In this document: positions 47,007 to 54,835 of the stretch, in pieces | Position numbering within the stretch: position 1 is the stretch's first letter | How the letters are laid out: every line of letters begins with the position of its first letter | Source of the DNA: Modicisalibacter sp049808615 | GTDB taxonomy: Bacteria > Pseudomonadota > Gammaproteobacteria > Pseudomonadales > Halomonadaceae | NCBI RefSeq assembly: GCF_049808615.1 | Contig: NZ_JBNCAN010000015.1 | Location: forward strand, 1-64,000 | Direction: 5' to 3' | DNA: 64,000 bases | The notes under the pieces: model-generated | The model's database searches: none | The model's input: the letters and a program-made list of their open reading frames with translations, nothing else | What the model was told of the DNA's origin: nothing | Position numbers and translations under genes: made by a program

Positions 47007-47741
47007 ATGAAAACATTGGTGACCGCCGCTGCCTTTACTGCCGTTCTCGGCGCTGCACCGCTTGTGCTTGCCGCCCCCGAGAGCGAACAGGAAAAACTCA
47101 GTTACAGCATCGGCGTGACCCTGGGTCAGAGCCTTTCCCAGGATATCGAGGATCTCGATGTCGATGCCTTTTCTCAGGCGCTCGAAGACATCTACGCCGG
47201 CAATGAACTTAAGATGAGCGATGAAGAGATGGCCGAAGCGCTCACTCAGTTCCAGCAGCAGAAGATGGCAGAACAGCAGGAAGAAGCCCAGAAGGCCGCC
47301 GAGGCCAACCGCGCCGAAGGCGAGAAGTTCCTGGAGGAGAATGCCGACAAGGAAGGCGTCGAGGTTACCGACTCGGGCCTGCAGTACAAGGAACTCGAAT
47401 CCGGTGATGGCGCGACCCCGGATGCCAAGGACACCGTCAAGGTGCACTACGAAGGCAAGCTGCTCGATGGCACCGTCTTCGACAGCTCCTATAAGCGTGG
47501 CGAGCCGGTCGAGTTCCAGGTCGACCAGGTGATCGAGGGCTGGCAGGAAGCCCTGCAGATGATGAGTGTCGGGGACACCTGGATGATCTATCTCCCCTCC
47601 GATTTGGCCTATGGCCAGGCGGGTACCGGCGGCCCCATCGGCCCCAACGAAACGCTGACCTTCAAGGTCGAGCTGCTTGATGTCGTGCAAAGCGACAGCG
47701 ACGATAGCGACGACGCTGATTCGCAAGACAGCGACGAATAA
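47007..47741 (+). CDS. FKBP-type peptidyl-prolyl isomerase, exported
   Basis: A periplasmic foldase of the FkpA/FklB type. It has a signal peptide (AAFTAVLGAAPLVLA), an N-terminal dimerisation domain (KLSYSIGVTLGQSLSQD), a long helix rich in Gln/Glu/Ala, and a C-terminal FKBP domain (VKVHYEGKLLDGTVFDSSY; WQEALQMMSVGDTWMIYLP; AYGQ). The tail is an Asp/Ser run (SDSDDSDDADSQDSDE). The ATG at 47007 follows AAGGAG at 6 nt; length is 244. It lies 3 nt before the esterase gene, so the two are probably co-translated. Confidence 0.95.
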   Translation: MKTLVTAAAFTAVLGAAPLVLAAPESEQEKLSYSIGVTLGQSLSQDIEDLDVDAFSQALEDIYAGNELKMSDEEMAEALTQFQQQKMAEQQEEAQKAAEANRAEGEKFLEENADKEGVEVTDSGLQYKELESGDGATPDAKDTVKVHYEGKLLDGTVFDSSYKRGEPVEFQVDQVIEGWQEALQMMSVGDTWMIYLPSDLAYGQAGTGGPIGPNETLTFKVELLDVVQSDSDDSDDADSQDSDE

Positions 47742-47744
47742 GCA

Positions 47745-48821
47745 TTGATAAAAGCACTCGCGGTCTTCGCGCTAGCGCTGGCAGCCCTGCCGGCGCTGGC
47801 CGAGGAAGCCCTCCGGGAAGGGTCAGAGAACAAGGCGTCACCGCTGGCGGTACTCGATATCGAGCCCGAGACCATCAGCGTGATGGGCGTCTCCTCCGGC
47901 GGTTACATGGCCGCCCAGCTTGCGGTGGCCTGGCCGGAGCAATTCTCGGGGCTGGCGGTATTTGCCGCTGGTCCCTGGGGATGCGCCCAGGGCGCGTTGG
48001 CGCTGGCGCTGACGCAATGCATGAACACCCGCCTGGGCTTACCCGAACAGGACGACTTGCAAGGCCGCTATGATGCCTATCTGGAGAAGGAACTGGTCGG
48101 GTCGTCGAAGGCACTGGCCGAACAGCGCCTCTATCTGTGGTCGGGTGAACAGGATAGCGTCGTCGATCCTCGGTTGATCGGGGTATTGGCAGACCAATAT
48201 CGCCACTGGCTGGCTGACCCAGAGACGCAGCTCAAGCAGACACATAGCGAGACGGCAGGCCATGGCTGGCCTGTCTCAGCCGATACCGCCACGGCCAGTA
48301 CCGCTGACGCCATCGAACCAGCCCCCTGCACTGAAAGCGGCAGTCCGTATTTGTTGGACTGCGATTTCGACGGAGCCGGGCAGGCGTTGAAATGGCTGTA
48401 TGAGGAGCGCGTGCAGCCACCACAGGGTGATGGTCGCGGCATGCTGATGCGCTTCGATCAGACGATGTTCTACGATGGTGGGCTGGCGGAAACGGGGTAT
48501 GTGTTCATTCCCAAGACCTGCGAGGAAGGCGCCCCCTGTGCCTTGACCGTCGCCCTGCATGGCTGCTCCATGAGCGCCGAGCAGATCGGCGAAACGTTCG
48601 TGCGCCATTCCGGGCTCAACGAGTGGGCGTCGGAAAACCGCCTCGTGGTGCTCTACCCACAGGCTAGACCCAGCCTGCCCAATCCCAAGGCCTGCTGGGA
48701 CTGGTGGGGGTACGACGAGAGCAGCTGGCAGCGCGATGCGCCTTACGACAGCCGCCAGGGTCAGCAGGTTCAGGCGCTCAAGGCGATGGTGGAGCATATC
48801 GCCGGATCCGACGCTGATTGA
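47745..48821 (+). CDS. Exported PHA-depolymerase-like esterase, permuted catalytic domain
   Basis: A signal peptide (IKALAVFALALAALPALA) is followed by an alpha/beta-hydrolase domain of the short-chain PHA depolymerase family. The lipase box GVSSG (Ser50) stands near the N-terminus, an Asp candidate in DSVVDPR, His in GHGWP, and the oxyanion-hole motif VALHGCSMSAEQIG near the C-terminus together with KACWDWWGYD. This order (oxyanion after the triad) is that of the type 2 catalytic domain. Eight cysteines suggest disulfides. At 358 residues there is no separate substrate-binding domain, so it may act on oligomers in the periplasm. The start is TTG at 47745, 3 nt after the FKBP stop. Confidence 0.8.
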   Translation: MIKALAVFALALAALPALAEEALREGSENKASPLAVLDIEPETISVMGVSSGGYMAAQLAVAWPEQFSGLAVFAAGPWGCAQGALALALTQCMNTRLGLPEQDDLQGRYDAYLEKELVGSSKALAEQRLYLWSGEQDSVVDPRLIGVLADQYRHWLADPETQLKQTHSETAGHGWPVSADTATASTADAIEPAPCTESGSPYLLDCDFDGAGQALKWLYEERVQPPQGDGRGMLMRFDQTMFYDGGLAETGYVFIPKTCEEGAPCALTVALHGCSMSAEQIGETFVRHSGLNEWASENRLVVLYPQARPSLPNPKACWDWWGYDESSWQRDAPYDSRQGQQVQALKAMVEHIAGSDAD

Positions 48822-48846
48822 ACGGGTCGAGGCCCCTGAGATACTC

Positions 48847-49458
48847 TCAACTCTCGCTGAATACCTGTTCCAGGGCGCTGGTCAATGCCTGAGGCACCGG
48901 CGAGTAGACGACCTGCTTGAGTATGTCACCCTCGTTATCGACGATGAACAGCGACGCGCTGTGATCGACGGTGTAGCCCATCGCCGAGTCATCGGTGTCC
49001 ACCTTGCGCCAGAACACCCCGTAGCGCTCCGCAATGTCCTCGAGCTGCTCTTGATTGCCGGTGGCGCCAATGAACTGGGGTCCAAAAAAGCCTACGTACT
49101 CCTTCAAGCGCTCGATATCATCGCGCTCCGGATCCACGGAAATCATCAACGGCACCACCCGCTTTCGTTCACCATCGTCGAGCCGCGCCAGGGTCTGACG
49201 CACAACCGCCAGGCTCAAGGGGCAGACATCCGGACAGTGGGTGTAACCGAAAAACACCACCGCCACCTGGTCATCCGCAAGATCGCTCAACGAGAATTCG
49301 CCTTGAGTGGATGTCAGGATAATCGGTCCCCCAGGCGGGACTTCATAGCCATCTTCGCGCTGTTGCTGTTGTAACCAGATCAATACCGCTATCGCGATCA
49401 GGGCAACGACGCCCAACGCCATACCCAGACGCATGCCTCGGTTCATAGCACTCATCAA
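48847..49458 (-). CDS. Sco-family copper chaperone
   Basis: A membrane-anchored thioredoxin-like protein of the SCO1/SenC/PrrC family, which delivers copper to or reduces the CuA site of cytochrome oxidase. One N-terminal helix (ALGVVALIAIAVLIWL) anchors a periplasmic domain with the copper-binding Cys75/Cys79 (GYTHCPDVCP) and His166 (TVDHSAS). Length 203. The ATG overlaps the stop of the upstream gene as ATGA. No oxidase genes lie in the window. Confidence 0.93.
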   Translation of the reverse strand: MMSAMNRGMRLGMALGVVALIAIAVLIWLQQQQREDGYEVPPGGPIILTSTQGEFSLSDLADDQVAVVFFGYTHCPDVCPLSLAVVRQTLARLDDGERKRVVPLMISVDPERDDIERLKEYVGFFGPQFIGATGNQEQLEDIAERYGVFWRKVDTDDSAMGYTVDHSASLFIVDNEGDILKQVVYSPVPQALTSALEQVFSES

Positions 49459-49952
49459 GACCTCCGCTGTACGTCAATATCGAACCAGCTCCCCAGTCGT
49501 CCTTGAGCGCTTTCGACCAACACCTTGATGCGCCAGGGCATGACCTCGAGGCTACAGACACCGAACTGCCCCAGCCCGCGAAAGTGGCCATCACCCACGT
49601 CATCCAGCACGAAGCGATTGATGCCCATGTCCATATCCCGGCCATCGAACATCACCACGACACGCTCGGCCTCGATATTCTGCAGCCACACGTCGATGAT
49701 CACTGGCTCGAGCGGGGCGATCTCGCGTTCCAGAGCCAGACGTAGATCACCATGTTCGCCTAACTGTGCATGGCAGGCATCGCGATGAAGATCGCAGGAT
49801 GTTTCGGAAGGGTACCATGCGATATCCTTGCCGCCACCACGTAGCGTCTCATTGAGTGCATACCACACGGCAATGACGAGGATGATCAGTGTCGCGGTCA
49901 TCAACACCTGCAGCAGCGGAAAGCGCGCGCGATCGTCGACTCTTTGTTGCAT
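49455..49952 (-). CDS. Single-pass membrane protein coupled to Sco
   Basis: I do not recognise a named family with certainty. One N-terminal helix (LMTATLIILVIAVWYAL) is followed by about 130 extracytoplasmic residues, probably beta-rich. Possible metal ligands are CDLHRDACH and a methionine pair in GRDMDMGINRF; the latter recalls FixH/YtkA-type domains. It is translationally coupled to the Sco gene, so a role in copper delivery or oxidase assembly is a fair inference. Length 165. Confidence 0.75.
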   Translation of the reverse strand: MQQRVDDRARFPLLQVLMTATLIILVIAVWYALNETLRGGGKDIAWYPSETSCDLHRDACHAQLGEHGDLRLALEREIAPLEPVIIDVWLQNIEAERVVVMFDGRDMDMGINRFVLDDVGDGHFRGLGQFGVCSLEVMPWRIKVLVESAQGRLGSWFDIDVQRRS

Positions 49953-50059
49953 GGTGATGAAGGGAGACCCAAGCCGTTGAAGAGTGCTGAGCTTATCAAT
50001 GCTTCACCCATTTAGGAGCATGTCTCGATGTCGCAGGGCAAACATACCGAGCAGCTACC

Positions 50060-50974
50060 ATGAGCGCCATCGACGAGGCGCTCGGACCGCTGTTTCTGTT
50101 GATACTGCTCGGTGCCTTTCTTGGCTGGCGCCGCTGGCCTGGCGACGCATTCTGGCCACATCTCGAGCGCTTGATCTATTTCCTGCTCTTTCCCGCCATG
50201 CTGCTGGCCACCCTGGCAACGACCGATGTCTCCCAGGTGCCGGTGGCAAAGATGGGACTGGTACTGCTCGGCACCTTGGTCGTATTCGCCATTCTGTTGT
50301 GGGCGTTGCGCGCCCGGCTCAAGCTCGATGCCGCCGCGTTCACCTCGGTCTTTCAGGGGGCGCTACGCTTCAACACCTATGTCGGCGTCGCCGGGGCGGC
50401 CGCCTTGCACGGCAACGCTGGCGCGACGACAGCGGCGGTTGCGGTGGCCCTGATGGTGCCGGTGGTCAATGTGCTCTGCGTGGGAAGCTTCGTCGCCGCC
50501 GGCACCCTGGGACCTTCGAGCATCACCAAGAGCCTGGCCGCGCTTGCGCGTAATCCGTTGATTCTGGCTTGCCTGGGAGGTATCGCACTCAACGTCAGCG
50601 GTATCGGCCTTCCCGGCTGGAGCGAAAAGACCGTCTCGCTTCTTGGTCGTGCGGCCTTGCCATTGGGCCTTGTGACCGTCGGTGTCGCATTGCGTCCTCA
50701 GGCGCTGATGCGCCTGGATGCGGGCGTGTGGACCGCCAACCTGGTCAAGCTGATCCTGATGCCCACCATGGTGCTGATGCTGGCCCTGCTTCTGGGACTC
50801 GATCCGGTGAGTCGCGATATCGCGCTTCTATTCGCTGCCCTGCCGACAGCCACCTCGGCATACATTCTGGCGCGGCAACTCGGCGGCGATGCGGAACTGA
50901 TGGCGGCGCTGATCACCGGCCAGACGCTGCTGGCGATGCTCACGCTTCCTATATGGCTTTCTCTGTCGGGATAA
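50060..50974 (+). CDS. AEC family transporter
   Basis: A ten-helix auxin-efflux-carrier-type membrane protein; bacterial members export or exchange malate, malonate and similar acids. Typical segments are LLILLGAFLGWRRWP at the start, VFQGALRFNTYVGVAGAAALHG in the first crossover region and LPTATSAYILARQLGGDAELMAALITGQTL (described in part) near the end. Length 304 is normal. It is divergent from the Sco partner gene and followed by the predicted Fur-regulated small RNA. Confidence 0.9.
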   Translation: MSAIDEALGPLFLLILLGAFLGWRRWPGDAFWPHLERLIYFLLFPAMLLATLATTDVSQVPVAKMGLVLLGTLVVFAILLWALRARLKLDAAAFTSVFQGALRFNTYVGVAGAAALHGNAGATTAAVAVALMVPVVNVLCVGSFVAAGTLGPSSITKSLAALARNPLILACLGGIALNVSGIGLPGWSEKTVSLLGRAALPLGLVTVGVALRPQALMRLDAGVWTANLVKLILMPTMVLMLALLLGLDPVSRDIALLFAALPTATSAYILARQLGGDAELMAALITGQTLLAMLTLPIWLSLSG

Positions 50975-51011
50975 TCAGCACCAAGCTAAATAAAAAAGAT
51001 TCGCATTTTCC

Positions 51012-51044
51012 TTGACGCATCAAATGAGAATGATTATCTTGACG
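51012..51044 (+). promoter_or_regulatory. Promoter with overlapping Fur-box-like sequence
   Basis: TTGACG (51012-51017) and TATCTT (51035-51040) are separated by exactly 17 nt. Across the spacer and -10 lies GAGAATGATTATCTTGA (51026-51042), whose left half GAGAATGATTATC matches the Fur consensus GATAATGATAATC at all but two positions. A Fur dimer here would block RNA polymerase, so the promoter should fire when iron is scarce. Confidence 0.7.
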
Positions 51045-51046
51045 GT

Positions 51047-51179
51047 GTGGCGTTCGCCAGACGCCACTATCCATTGCAGAGAAGGCTGATCACAGTATCG
51101 AATTCTTTGCCATGGTTATCTCCTCATCATGCTAGTCACGGTCTTATGCGGCGACTCCGATAGAGTCGCCGCTTTTTTT
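51047..51179 (+). ncRNA. Predicted Fur-regulated small RNA (RyhB/PrrF functional class)
   Basis: The predicted transcript starts 7 nt after the -10 and is about 133 nt long. It opens with a perfect hairpin GTGGCGT/ACGCCAC (51047-51053 and 51061-51067), continues through an unstructured A/T-richer middle, and ends in a strong intrinsic terminator. Positions 51110-51124 (CCATGGTTATCTCCT) are the exact complement of AGGAGATAACCATGG, a ribosome-binding site plus ATG, which is the kind of target RyhB and PrrF sRNAs block. The segment holds no convincing ORF on either strand. Assignment to a known sRNA family was not tested. Confidence 0.68.
51148..51179 (+). terminator. Terminator of the predicted small RNA
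   Basis: Perfect 10-bp stem GCGGCGACTC/GAGTCGCCGC with a CGATA loop, followed directly by seven T residues. It is 173 nt beyond the AEC stop and points away from the convergent LysR gene. Confidence 0.93.
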
Positions 51180-51197
51180 ATCCCATGAATTACGCCA

Positions 51198-52154
51198 TCA
51201 ATTGCGCCGATCCCCTGAGGCGCCACCGCGAATGGCAAAAGCGCTATTGTCCGCCCGCTCACCGGGCCAGGGCGCGCGTTGGTGAAAGCGCTCCCGCAGT
51301 AACGCCGCCAAGGCCTCGACCGCAGGCCGCGAGTCCTTGGCGATGCTGCGCCCGAAATAGAGCTTGGCTTCGCCGCCGATCAAGGTTGGCAGGCCGTCAT
51401 TTTCGTCCAGCACTCGCATCGCCGGGGTCAGGCGCTGACGATCGAGAATGCCGATGGCAAGCCCCGCCTCCACTGCCGTCTCCAGAGCGTGAATGCTGGT
51501 GCAGGTGAATACCGCATACCAGGAACGCCCCATCGCTTCCAGCGCTTCGAGTCCCAGGGCGCGATAGGGGCAGTTCACCGGGTGCAGCGCCAGGGGCAAG
51601 GGCTGTTCGCCATCGATTCGCGCCTCTCGAGCAGCGGCCCACACCGGTGCGGTACGCCACATGGGCTCCCCCCCGCGTAAGCGATTTTGTCGATCGAGCA
51701 ATACCGCCAGCGCCAGCTCGCCTCGCTCGAGCAGATGGGTAAGCTCGCCGCTGGTCGCCGTGACGGCCTCTAACAATACATCCGGGTGAGTCGCCAGAAA
51801 CTCCGGTAACACCTGGCCCACCAGTTCGCGAGCGTAGTCTTCCGGCAACCCAAAACGCACCTTGCCACTCAAGCCGCGCCCGGTGAAACGTGCCAGCAGG
51901 TTATCGTGCTGACGCAAAAGCTCTCGGGCCTCACGCAGCAATGTTTCTCCGGTGGGGGTGGGGCTAACGCCGCGGGCACCACGAAACAATAGCCGCGTGC
52001 CCAGGCGCTCCTCCAGACGCTTGATCTGCATGCTGATGGCGCTGATGGTGCGATGACGCTGTTCCGCCGCCGCCGCCAGAGTGCCTAGCTGAGTGACGAT
52101 CACGAAACTGCGCAATGACTCAAGATCCAACGCTCCCAACGAGACTTCAGACAT
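51198..52154 (-). CDS. LysR-family transcriptional regulator, divergent from EamA exporter
   Basis: Winged HTH (LESLRSFVIVTQLGTLAAAAEQRHRTISAISMQIKRLEERLG; residues about 10-52, in part) with a LysR effector domain. The ATG at 52154 has GGAG at 8 nt and gives 318 residues; further in-frame sequence to 52232 is not family-like. It is transcribed away from the EamA gene, and the space between them holds a T-N11-A dyad, so it probably controls the exporter and itself. Confidence 0.9.
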   Translation of the reverse strand: MSEVSLGALDLESLRSFVIVTQLGTLAAAAEQRHRTISAISMQIKRLEERLGTRLLFRGARGVSPTPTGETLLREARELLRQHDNLLARFTGRGLSGKVRFGLPEDYARELVGQVLPEFLATHPDVLLEAVTATSGELTHLLERGELALAVLLDRQNRLRGGEPMWRTAPVWAAAREARIDGEQPLPLALHPVNCPYRALGLEALEAMGRSWYAVFTCTSIHALETAVEAGLAIGILDRQRLTPAMRVLDENDGLPTLIGGEAKLYFGRSIAKDSRPAVEALAALLRERFHQRAPWPGERADNSAFAIRGGASGDRRN

Positions 52155-52184
52155 ATTGAAGGCTCCATGCAATAAATATCGATT

Positions 52185-52203
52185 CCTTGAATACTTTATA
52201 AGG
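52185..52203. promoter_or_regulatory. Candidate LysR box between regulator and exporter
   Basis: CCTT-N11-AAGG (52185-52203), a dyad containing the T-N11-A core recognised by LysR regulators. It lies 31 bp from the LysR ATG and 45 bp from the EamA ATG. Confidence 0.55.
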
Positions 52204-52247
52204 TCCAGACTTGCCTCGCTACCATTCATCAACGAGGGAGGCTGTTC

Positions 52248-53357
52248 ATGTCAGACACTTATCGGCGCGAGCAGCATCTCGCGTTGCCAACATCGTCCAT
52301 CAAGTGGCCGTTGACCAGTGCCGTCGTGGCCACGGGATTCGTGCTGTGCTGGAGCAGTGGCTTCGTGGGTAGCCGTCTGGCGGTGGCGGTGGACACGCCA
52401 CCGGTGGCGCTCTATGCCTGGCGTTTTGCCCTGGCCACGGCGCTGGCAGGACTGTGGTGGCTGTTCAGCACGCTGCGTCGCGGCGGCGAGACCGTCGGCT
52501 GGCGCGCCCTGACGCGGGAAGCAGCGAGCGGTAGCCTGACCATGGGGTTCTATCTGCTGGCCATGTTGCTGGGCATCCAGCAGGGTGTGAGCGCTGGAGT
52601 GGCGGCGCTGGTCGGCGCCCTGCAGCCTCTTTTAGCGGCGGCGCTGGCCGCCCTGTGGCTGCGTGAGATGAGCTCCCGCGCCCAGTGGCTGGGCATGCTG
52701 GTGGCGACCCTGGGCGCCGGTCTTTGCGTGCTGGACGATGCTCAGGGCATGGGTGGCGCAACGCCCTGGGCCTATCTACTGCCGGTGTTGGCGGTGGGCG
52801 CGGTGACCCTGGGCAGCCTGATGACGCCCCGGCCCGATGAGCGCATCCTGTCCCTGCCGGCGCGCCTGACCGTGCAGCTGGCCACCACCACGGTGTTGTT
52901 CTTTGTTGCCGCCGGATTGCTCGAGGGCGGCGATCTGGCGCCGCCAGCCCCGACCCTGGACAATGCCTTGATCATTGCTTTTCTGGTGGTACTGGCGACC
53001 TTTGGCGGTTACGGCTTTTTCGTGAAGGGACTTTCGCACTTTGGAGTGACGCGGCTTTCGACGCTGATCTATCTGACGCCTGCGGTGACCATGGGCTGGG
53101 CGGCGCTGATGTTCGGCGAGCTGCCCGGCCTGCTGGGGCTTGCGGGTATGGCGGTGGTGGCGCTAGGCGTGCTGCAGGCGCTGCGCGCTCGGCCGCACAA
53201 CCGGAGCGGCGCCAACATACGCGCGCCTAGACGCGAACCCGCAGCACCCCAGGGCTATGCGACGCGGGTGAAGATCAAGTCCCAGACGCCGTGGCCGAGC
53301 CGCTCGCCGCGCGCTTCGAACTTGGTCAATGGGCGAAATTCAGGTCGCGACACATAA
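52248..53357 (+). CDS. EamA/DMT family transporter
   Basis: A ten-helix drug/metabolite transporter made of two EamA repeats: the first with WSSGFVGSRLAV and WRFALATALAGLWWL, the second with FGGYGFFVKGLSHFGVTRLSTLIYLTPAVTMGWAALMFGE (in part). Such proteins export amino acids or metabolites. The membrane part ends near residue 318; a further 50 or so polar, basic residues follow. The last 103 bp overlap the 3' end of the convergent trmB, suggesting loss of an earlier stop. Start ATG 52248 has GGGAGG upstream. Confidence 0.88.
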   Translation: MSDTYRREQHLALPTSSIKWPLTSAVVATGFVLCWSSGFVGSRLAVAVDTPPVALYAWRFALATALAGLWWLFSTLRRGGETVGWRALTREAASGSLTMGFYLLAMLLGIQQGVSAGVAALVGALQPLLAAALAALWLREMSSRAQWLGMLVATLGAGLCVLDDAQGMGGATPWAYLLPVLAVGAVTLGSLMTPRPDERILSLPARLTVQLATTTVLFFVAAGLLEGGDLAPPAPTLDNALIIAFLVVLATFGGYGFFVKGLSHFGVTRLSTLIYLTPAVTMGWAALMFGELPGLLGLAGMAVVALGVLQALRARPHNRSGANIRAPRREPAAPQGYATRVKIKSQTPWPSRSPRASNLVNGRNSGRDT

Positions 53358-54019
53358 GGTGACGTCTGCGCCTCGGCGGTGTTGCGATAGCCCGGGGCGT
53401 TTTTCATCACCTCGGCCATGAATTCGGCGTAGGCTTCCCAGTCGGTTGCCATGTGCAGCACACCGCCGGGTTTCAGCCGTGTGCGCACCAGTTCGACGAA
53501 GGCCGGTTGGACGATACGCCGCTTGTGGTGCTTCTTCTTCGGCCAGGGATCGGGGAAGAACAGCTGTACCGCATCGAGGCTGGCCTCCGGGAGGCAGCGG
53601 GAAAACACCTCCAGTGCATCGTCGCGGTAGACTCGCAGGTTGGTCAGGCCGCGCTTGTCGGCCTCGTCGAGCAGCTTGCCGACGCCGGGTGCATGCACTT
53701 CGATGCCGATGAAGTCCGTTTCAGGATGTGCTTCGGCCTGTTCGACCAGCGATGCCCCCATGCCGAAACCAATCTCCACTATGCGCCGATGCGCCGAGCG
53801 AGCGAACAGGCGATCCAGATCCTGCAACCCCTCCTCTACGCTCAATCCCCAGCGTGGCCAGACCTCTTCCAAGCCGCGCGTCTGGGCAGCGGTCATACGC
53901 CCGGCGCGAAGCACATAACTCTTCACGCCCCGCTTTGGTCGTGGATTAACCTCAGCATTGCTATTCGTTGCGTCACTCAAACCAGCTTCACTCATACGAC
54001 GTTCTTGCGAATCAGGCAT
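53255..54019 (-). CDS. trmB: tRNA (guanine-N7)-methyltransferase
   Basis: Makes m7G46 in tRNA with S-adenosylmethionine. The SAM site is VEIGFGMGASLVEQA, the catalytic/tRNA region LFFPDPWPKKKHHKRRIVQPAFV, and the C-terminal RPLTKFEARGERLGHGVWDLIF is typical. Length 254 from the ATG at 54019, which overlaps the thiG end by 8 bp; the internal ATG at 53995 is an alternative and would remove 8 residues. The 3' end overlaps the convergent EamA gene. Confidence 0.95.
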   Translation of the reverse strand: MPDSQERRMSEAGLSDATNSNAEVNPRPKRGVKSYVLRAGRMTAAQTRGLEEVWPRWGLSVEEGLQDLDRLFARSAHRRIVEIGFGMGASLVEQAEAHPETDFIGIEVHAPGVGKLLDEADKRGLTNLRVYRDDALEVFSRCLPEASLDAVQLFFPDPWPKKKHHKRRIVQPAFVELVRTRLKPGGVLHMATDWEAYAEFMAEVMKNAPGYRNTAEAQTSPYVSRPEFRPLTKFEARGERLGHGVWDLIFTRVA

Positions 54020-54809
54020 TGATACGCCCGGCCATGGGAGATGATGCCTCGGCGTACTGCCGACGCGGCATGCGCCCGGCGAGAAACGCCTCGCGCCCCG
54101 CCTCGATAGCTTTTTTCATCGCACCGGCCATGACGATCGGCTGGCGGGAGTGGGCGATCGCCGAATTCATGAGCACGCCGGAGCACCCCATCTCCATGGC
54201 CAGCGCCGCATCGGAGGCAGTACCGATACCCGCATCCACCAGAATCGGCACTTCGGCATTCTCGAGAATGATGGCCAGGGTGTGCGGGTTGAGCAGCCCA
54301 TTACCGGAACCGATCAACGAGCCCAGCGGCATGACCGCGCAGCAGCCGATCTTCTCGAGCTCCTTGGCCACGATCGGATCGTCGCTGGTATAGGCCATGA
54401 CATCGAAGCCGTCGCGGATCAGCTCCTCGGCGGCCTTGAGGGTCTCGACCACGTTGGGATAGAGCGTGCTGTCCTCGGCCAGCACCTCGAGCTTGACCAG
54501 GTTGTGGCCATCAAGCAGTTCCCGAGCCAGCTTGCAGGTACGCACCGCTTCCCGGGCGTTATAGCAGCCGGCGGTATTGGGCAGCAGGGTATAACGCTTC
54601 GGTGGTATGGCATCGAGCAGGCTTGGCTCATTCGCGTCCTGCCCGAGGTTGGTGCGGCGCACCGCAAAGGTCACCACCTCGGTGCCACTGGCGGCGATGG
54701 CGGCCTTGGCCTCGTCGTAATCCTTGTACCGCCCGGTCCCCACCAGCAGGCGGGAGGTGAACTCGCGACCAGCGACGGTCCAAGACTGATCGATTGATTG
54801 TGTTGACAT
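54012..54809 (-). CDS. thiG: Thiazole synthase
   Basis: Forms the thiazole phosphate of thiamine from deoxyxylulose phosphate, ThiS-thiocarboxylate and dehydroglycine. A TIM barrel with the Schiff-base lysine Lys106 in NLVKLEVL, and the phosphate-binding MPLGSLIGSGNGL and DAGIGTASDAALAMEMG segments. Length 265. It follows thiS by 26 bp and overlaps trmB by 8 bp. Confidence 0.96.
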   Translation of the reverse strand: MSTQSIDQSWTVAGREFTSRLLVGTGRYKDYDEAKAAIAASGTEVVTFAVRRTNLGQDANEPSLLDAIPPKRYTLLPNTAGCYNAREAVRTCKLARELLDGHNLVKLEVLAEDSTLYPNVVETLKAAEELIRDGFDVMAYTSDDPIVAKELEKIGCCAVMPLGSLIGSGNGLLNPHTLAIILENAEVPILVDAGIGTASDAALAMEMGCSGVLMNSAIAHSRQPIVMAGAMKKAIEAGREAFLAGRMPRRQYAEASSPMAGRINA

Positions 54810-54835
54810 GATGACCTCCTGTATGGCAGCGACAA

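Noticed and set aside
51090..51113. A tiny minus-strand frame after AGGAG (ATG and six further codons) inside the predicted sRNA region
   Set aside because: It encodes only seven residues, has no promoter on that strand, and its apparent ribosome site is simply the complement of the proposed sRNA seed.
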